A stretch of DNA of 64,000 nucleotides, taken from NCBI RefSeq assembly GCF_051020985.1, contig NW_027475148.1, positions 558,001-622,000 on the forward strand. Reading direction: 5' to 3'. The notes under the pieces are model-generated. The model made no database searches. It was not told the DNA's origin and worked only from the letters and a program-made list of their open reading frames with translations. Source of the stretch: Nomia melanderi (lineage: Eukaryota > Arthropoda > Insecta > Hymenoptera > Halictidae). The position numbers and the translations under genes were made by a program. Positions 61,406-64,000 of the stretch are shown here, one piece after another; position 1 is the first letter of the stretch, and every line of letters begins with the position of its first letter.

Positions 61406-61755
61406 ATGAGACGGTGGTTGTCTCGGCCCCTGGAGGTCCGAGGACGTACCAGCTGCACAGATTCATGCGCCAGGGCCTCCTGCAGATAATTCACTTTGGT
61501 TTATTGCGCTATCTCTAATAGCACCCGAGATATCACCAGATATATACTGGATTTTCCCCTGACCCTGAGTGTCCGGCCCCATGAGACTGTGGTTTTCTCG
61601 GCCCCTGGTGGTGCGAGGTCGTCACCGCTGCACAGACTCATTCGCCTGTGCCTCCTACAGACAATGCACTTTGATTTATCGCGCTATCTGTAATAGCACC
61701 CGAGATATCGCCAGATATATATTTGATTTTTCCCCGACCCTGAGCGTCCGGCCCC

Positions 61756-62045
61756 ATGAGACGGTGGTTTTCTCGGCCCCTGGTGGTCCGAGGTCGTTCC
61801 CGCTGCACAGATTCATGCGTCAGGGCCTCCTGCAGACAATGCACTTTGATTTATCGAGCTATCTCTAATGGCACCCGATATATCACCAGACATATAATGG
61901 ATTTTTCCCTGACCCTGAGTGTCCGGCCACATGAGACTGTGGTTTTCTCGGCCCCTGGTGGCCCGAGGTCGTTCCCGCTGCACAGATTCATGCGCCAGGG
62001 CCTCCTACAGACATTGCACTTTGATTTATTGCGCTATCTGTAATA
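61756..62045. repeat. 9-mer repeat, second occurrence
   Basis: It keeps the CATGCGTCAGGG, TCGAGC and CTAATGGC markers of 60181-60470. It differs at ACATATAATGG (61890), GGCCCGAGG (61960) and ACATTGCAC (62011). The HOR-7 copy R material lies between the two occurrences. Confidence 0.8.
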
Positions 62046-62299
62046 GCACCCGAGATATCACCAGATATATATTGGATTTTTCACTGACCCTGAGCATCCG
62101 GCCCCATGAGACTGTGGTTTTTTCGGCCCCTGGAGGTCCGAGGCCGTTCGCGCTGCACAGATTCATGCGCCAGGGCCTCCTACAGACAATGCACTTTGAT
62201 TTATTGCGCTATCTGTAATAGCACCCGAGATATCACCAGATATATATTGGATTTTTCACTGACCCTGAGTGTCCGGCCCCATGAGACGGTCGTATTCTC

Positions 62300-62600
62300 G
62301 GCCCCTGGTGGTCCGAGGTCGTTCCCGCTGCACAGATTCATGCGCCAGGGCCTCCTGCAGATAATTCACTTTGGTTTATTGCGCTATCTCTATTAGCACC
62401 CGAGATATCACCAGATAGATATTGGATTTTTACTCGACCCTGAGTGTCCGGCCCCATGAGACGGTGGTTTTCTCGGCCCCTTGTGGTCAGAGGGCGCTCC
62501 CGCTGCACAGATTCATGCGCCAGGGCCTCCTACAGACAATGCAGTTTGGTTTATTGCGCTATCTCTAATAGCACCCGAGATATCACCAGATATATAGTGG
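62300..62600. repeat. 8-mer repeat, first occurrence
   Basis: Markers are CTCTATTAGCACCC (62388), TTTTTACTCGACC, CCCCTTGTGGTCAGAGG, GGCGCTCCCGC, AATGCAGTTTGG and TATATAGTGG (62591). The same series begins again 1,400 bp (8 monomers) downstream. Confidence 0.8.
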
Positions 62601-63700
62601 ATTTTCGCCAGACCCTGAGTGTCCGTCCCCATGAGACGGTGGTTTTCTCGGCCCCTGGTGGTCCGAGGTCGTTCCCGCTGCACAGATTCATGCGCCAGGG
62701 CCTCCTACAGACAGTACACTTTGATTTATTGTACTATCTGTAATAACACCCGAGATATCACCAGATATAAAATGGATTTTTCCCTAACCCTGAGTGTCCA
62801 GCCCCATGAGACTGTGGCTTTCTCGGCCCCTGGTTGTCCGAGGTCGTTCCCGCTGCACAGATGTATGAGCCAGGGCCTACTGCAGATAATTCACTTTGGT
62901 TTATTGCGCTATCTCTAATAGCACCCGAGATATCACCAGATATATATTGGATTTTGCCCTGACCCTGAGTGTCCGGCCCCATGAGACTGTGGTTTTTTCG
63001 GCCCCTGGTGGTCCGAGGTCGTTCCCACTGCACAGATGCATGCGCCAGGGCCTCCTGCAGATAATTCACTTTGGTTTATTGCGCTATCTGTAATAGCACC
63101 CGAGATATCACCAGATATATATTGGATTTTCCCCTGACCCTGAGTGTCCGGCCCCATGAGACTGTGGTTTTCAGGGCCCCTGGTCGTCCGAGGTCGTTCC
63201 CGCTGCACACATTCATGCGCCGGGGCCTCCTACAGACTATACACTTTGATTTATTGCGCTATCTGTATTAGCACCCAAGATATCACCAGATATATATTGG
63301 ATTTTACCCTGACCATGAGTGTCCGGCCTCATGAGACTGTGGTTTTTTCGGCCCCTGGTGGTCCGAGGTCATTCCCGCTGCACAGATTCATGCCCCAGGG
63401 CCTCCTGCAGATAATTCACTTTGGTTTATTGCGCTATCTCTAATAGCACCCGAGATATCACCAAATATATATTGGATTTTCCCCTGACCCTGAGTGTCCG
63501 GCCCCATGAGACTGTGGTTTTCTCGGCCGCTGGTGGTCCGAGGTCGTTCCCGCTGCACAGATAGATGCGCCAGGGCCTCCTACAGACAATGCACTTTGAT
63601 TTATTGCGCTATCTGTAATAGCACCCGAGATATCACCAGATATATATTGGATTTTTCACTGACCCTGAGTGCCCGTCCCCATGAGACGGTGATTTTCTCG
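62600..63700. repeat. Diverged right-edge monomers
   Basis: About six monomers with many private changes: GTACTATCTGTAATAACACC (62731), AGATATAAAATGG (62764), GATGTATGAGCC (62860), TTTTCAGGGCCCC (63169), CAGACTATACAC (63234), TGTATTAGCACCC (63266), GGTCATTCCC (63367) and CAGATAGATGCG (63558). None is shared with another part of the window as far as I can see. Confidence 0.7.
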
Positions 63701-64000
63701 GCCCCTGGTGGTCCGAGGTCGTTCCCGCTGCACAGATGCATGCGCCAGGGCCTCCTGCAGATAATTCAATTTGGTTTATCGCGCTATCTCTATTAGCACC
63801 CGAGATATCACCAGATATATATTGGATTTTTACTCGACCCTGAGTGTCCGGCCCCATGAGACGGTGGTTTTCTCGGCCCCTTGTGGTCAGAGGTCGCTCC
63901 CGCTGCACAGATTCATGCGCCAGGGCCTCCTACAGACAATGCAGTTTGGTTTATTGCGCTATCTCTAATAGCACCCGAGATATCACCAGATATATAGTGG
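63700..64000. repeat. 8-mer repeat, second occurrence, cut by window end
   Basis: It matches 62300-62600 at exactly +1,400 bp, up to the terminal TATATAGTGG at 63991-64000. Differences include GATGCATGCG, AATTCAATTTGG and TTTATCGCGC near 63735-63782. The window end therefore falls inside a further higher-order unit. Confidence 0.82.

Larger units (their letters stand above)
1..64000. repeat. Tandem satellite array, 175-bp monomer, about 366 copies
   Basis: Every line of the window is a copy of the same 175-bp unit in one orientation. The anchor ATGAGAC lies at 164, 339, 514 and so on to 63856; 364 periods of 175 predict 63,700 bp and 63,692 bp are seen. Almost all length changes are single-base (for example +1 near 1398, -1 near 2452, -1 near 6385, +1 near 7336). 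A typical unit is about 53% GC with 9 CpG. Both window edges cut a monomer, so the array extends beyond the window on each side. No interspersed element, gene or unique DNA interrupts it. Inference: centromeric or pericentromeric satellite of a eukaryote; family and species not recognised. Other subtelomeric or heterochromatic arrays remain possible. Confidence 0.98.

Noticed and set aside
327..63968. Hundreds of open reading frames of 60-103 codons on both strands
   Set aside because: They are the same translated monomer over and over. The period of 175 is not divisible by 3, so the frame rotates every unit; they end at the conserved TAATAG; single-base indels are tolerated; and there is no initiation context or protein-like conservation. 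Not genes.
1..64000. CRISPR array
   Set aside because: The repeats are regular, but there are no unique spacers: the full 175 bp is repeated, and no cas genes are present.
1..64000. CENP-B box
   Set aside because: I looked for TTCG-4N-A-2N-CGGG and its complement; the nearest candidate (around GTCGTTCCCGCTG) does not fit the required spacing and bases.
1..64000. Transposon, LTR, tRNA/SINE or rDNA origin or insertion
   Set aside because: No interruption of the 175-bp phase larger than 2 bp was seen, and no terminal repeats, poly-A tails, or recognisable RNA-gene sequence. I could not search databases, so an ancient mobile-element origin of the monomer is not excluded.
1..64000. Telomeric or simple-sequence repeats
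   Set aside because: No TTAGGG-like runs or microsatellites; the TATATA stretch is part of each monomer.
1..64000. Strictly dimeric A-B organisation
   Set aside because: Tails at the left end read B, A, A, B, B, A, A, B and later runs are irregular; alternation holds only locally (for example 1.4-2.1 kb and 17.4-18.5 kb).

Overview
The whole 64 kb window is one uninterrupted tandem satellite array. A monomer of 175 bp repeats head-to-tail in one orientation from the first base to the last. Using the recurring ATGAGAC anchor as phase, the first complete monomer starts at 164 and the last anchor is at 63856, so there are 364 complete monomers plus partial ones at both edges. The net length drift is only about -8 bp over the array. 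I see no unique flanking DNA, gene, transposon or RNA gene. All open reading frames are repetitions of the same non-coding monomer. Because 175 is not a multiple of 3, they reappear in a different frame every monomer and close at the conserved TAATAG.

An array this long and homogeneous, with a near-nucleosomal period and nested higher-order repeats (HORs), points to a eukaryotic nuclear chromosome, probably centromeric or pericentromeric heterochromatin. I do not recognise the satellite family and cannot name the species. A typical monomer is about 53% GC, has 9 CpG (about 12 expected from composition), and is split into a GC-rich part and an AT-rich part containing GATATC and TATATAT.

Layout: (1) 1-6.2 kb, irregular monomers with short duplications. 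(2) 6.2-14.1 kb, three tandem copies of a 14- to 16-monomer HOR. (3) 14.1-19.9 kb, irregular, sharing blocks with region 1. (4) 19.86-21.47 kb, a 4-monomer (700 bp) HOR. (5) 21.3-24.6 kb, a 10-monomer (1,750 bp) HOR. (6) 24.8-31.8 kb, a 23-monomer unit, the start of a second copy, then a mosaic tail. (7) 31.8-43.7 kb, two near-identical 34-monomer (5,950 bp) HOR copies. (8) 43.4-48.0 kb, two 13-monomer (2,274 bp) copies. (9) 48.9-61.4 kb, a 17/19-monomer tandem duplication and a long mosaic rejoining blocks of regions 6-8. (10) 61.4-64 kb, more diverged monomers with 9-mer and 8-mer repeats, the latter running off the window.

Two levels of sequence variation mark history. Monomers fall into two linked haplotypes (A and B) over their 3' half. 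A strongly diverged variant, D, in which about 50 bp is replaced without change of length, occurs 22 times, all to the right of 25.1 kb. The left 25 kb and right 39 kb are therefore different amplification domains of one family. Nothing here acts as a gene set. The biology on display is satellite amplification by unequal exchange and conversion.
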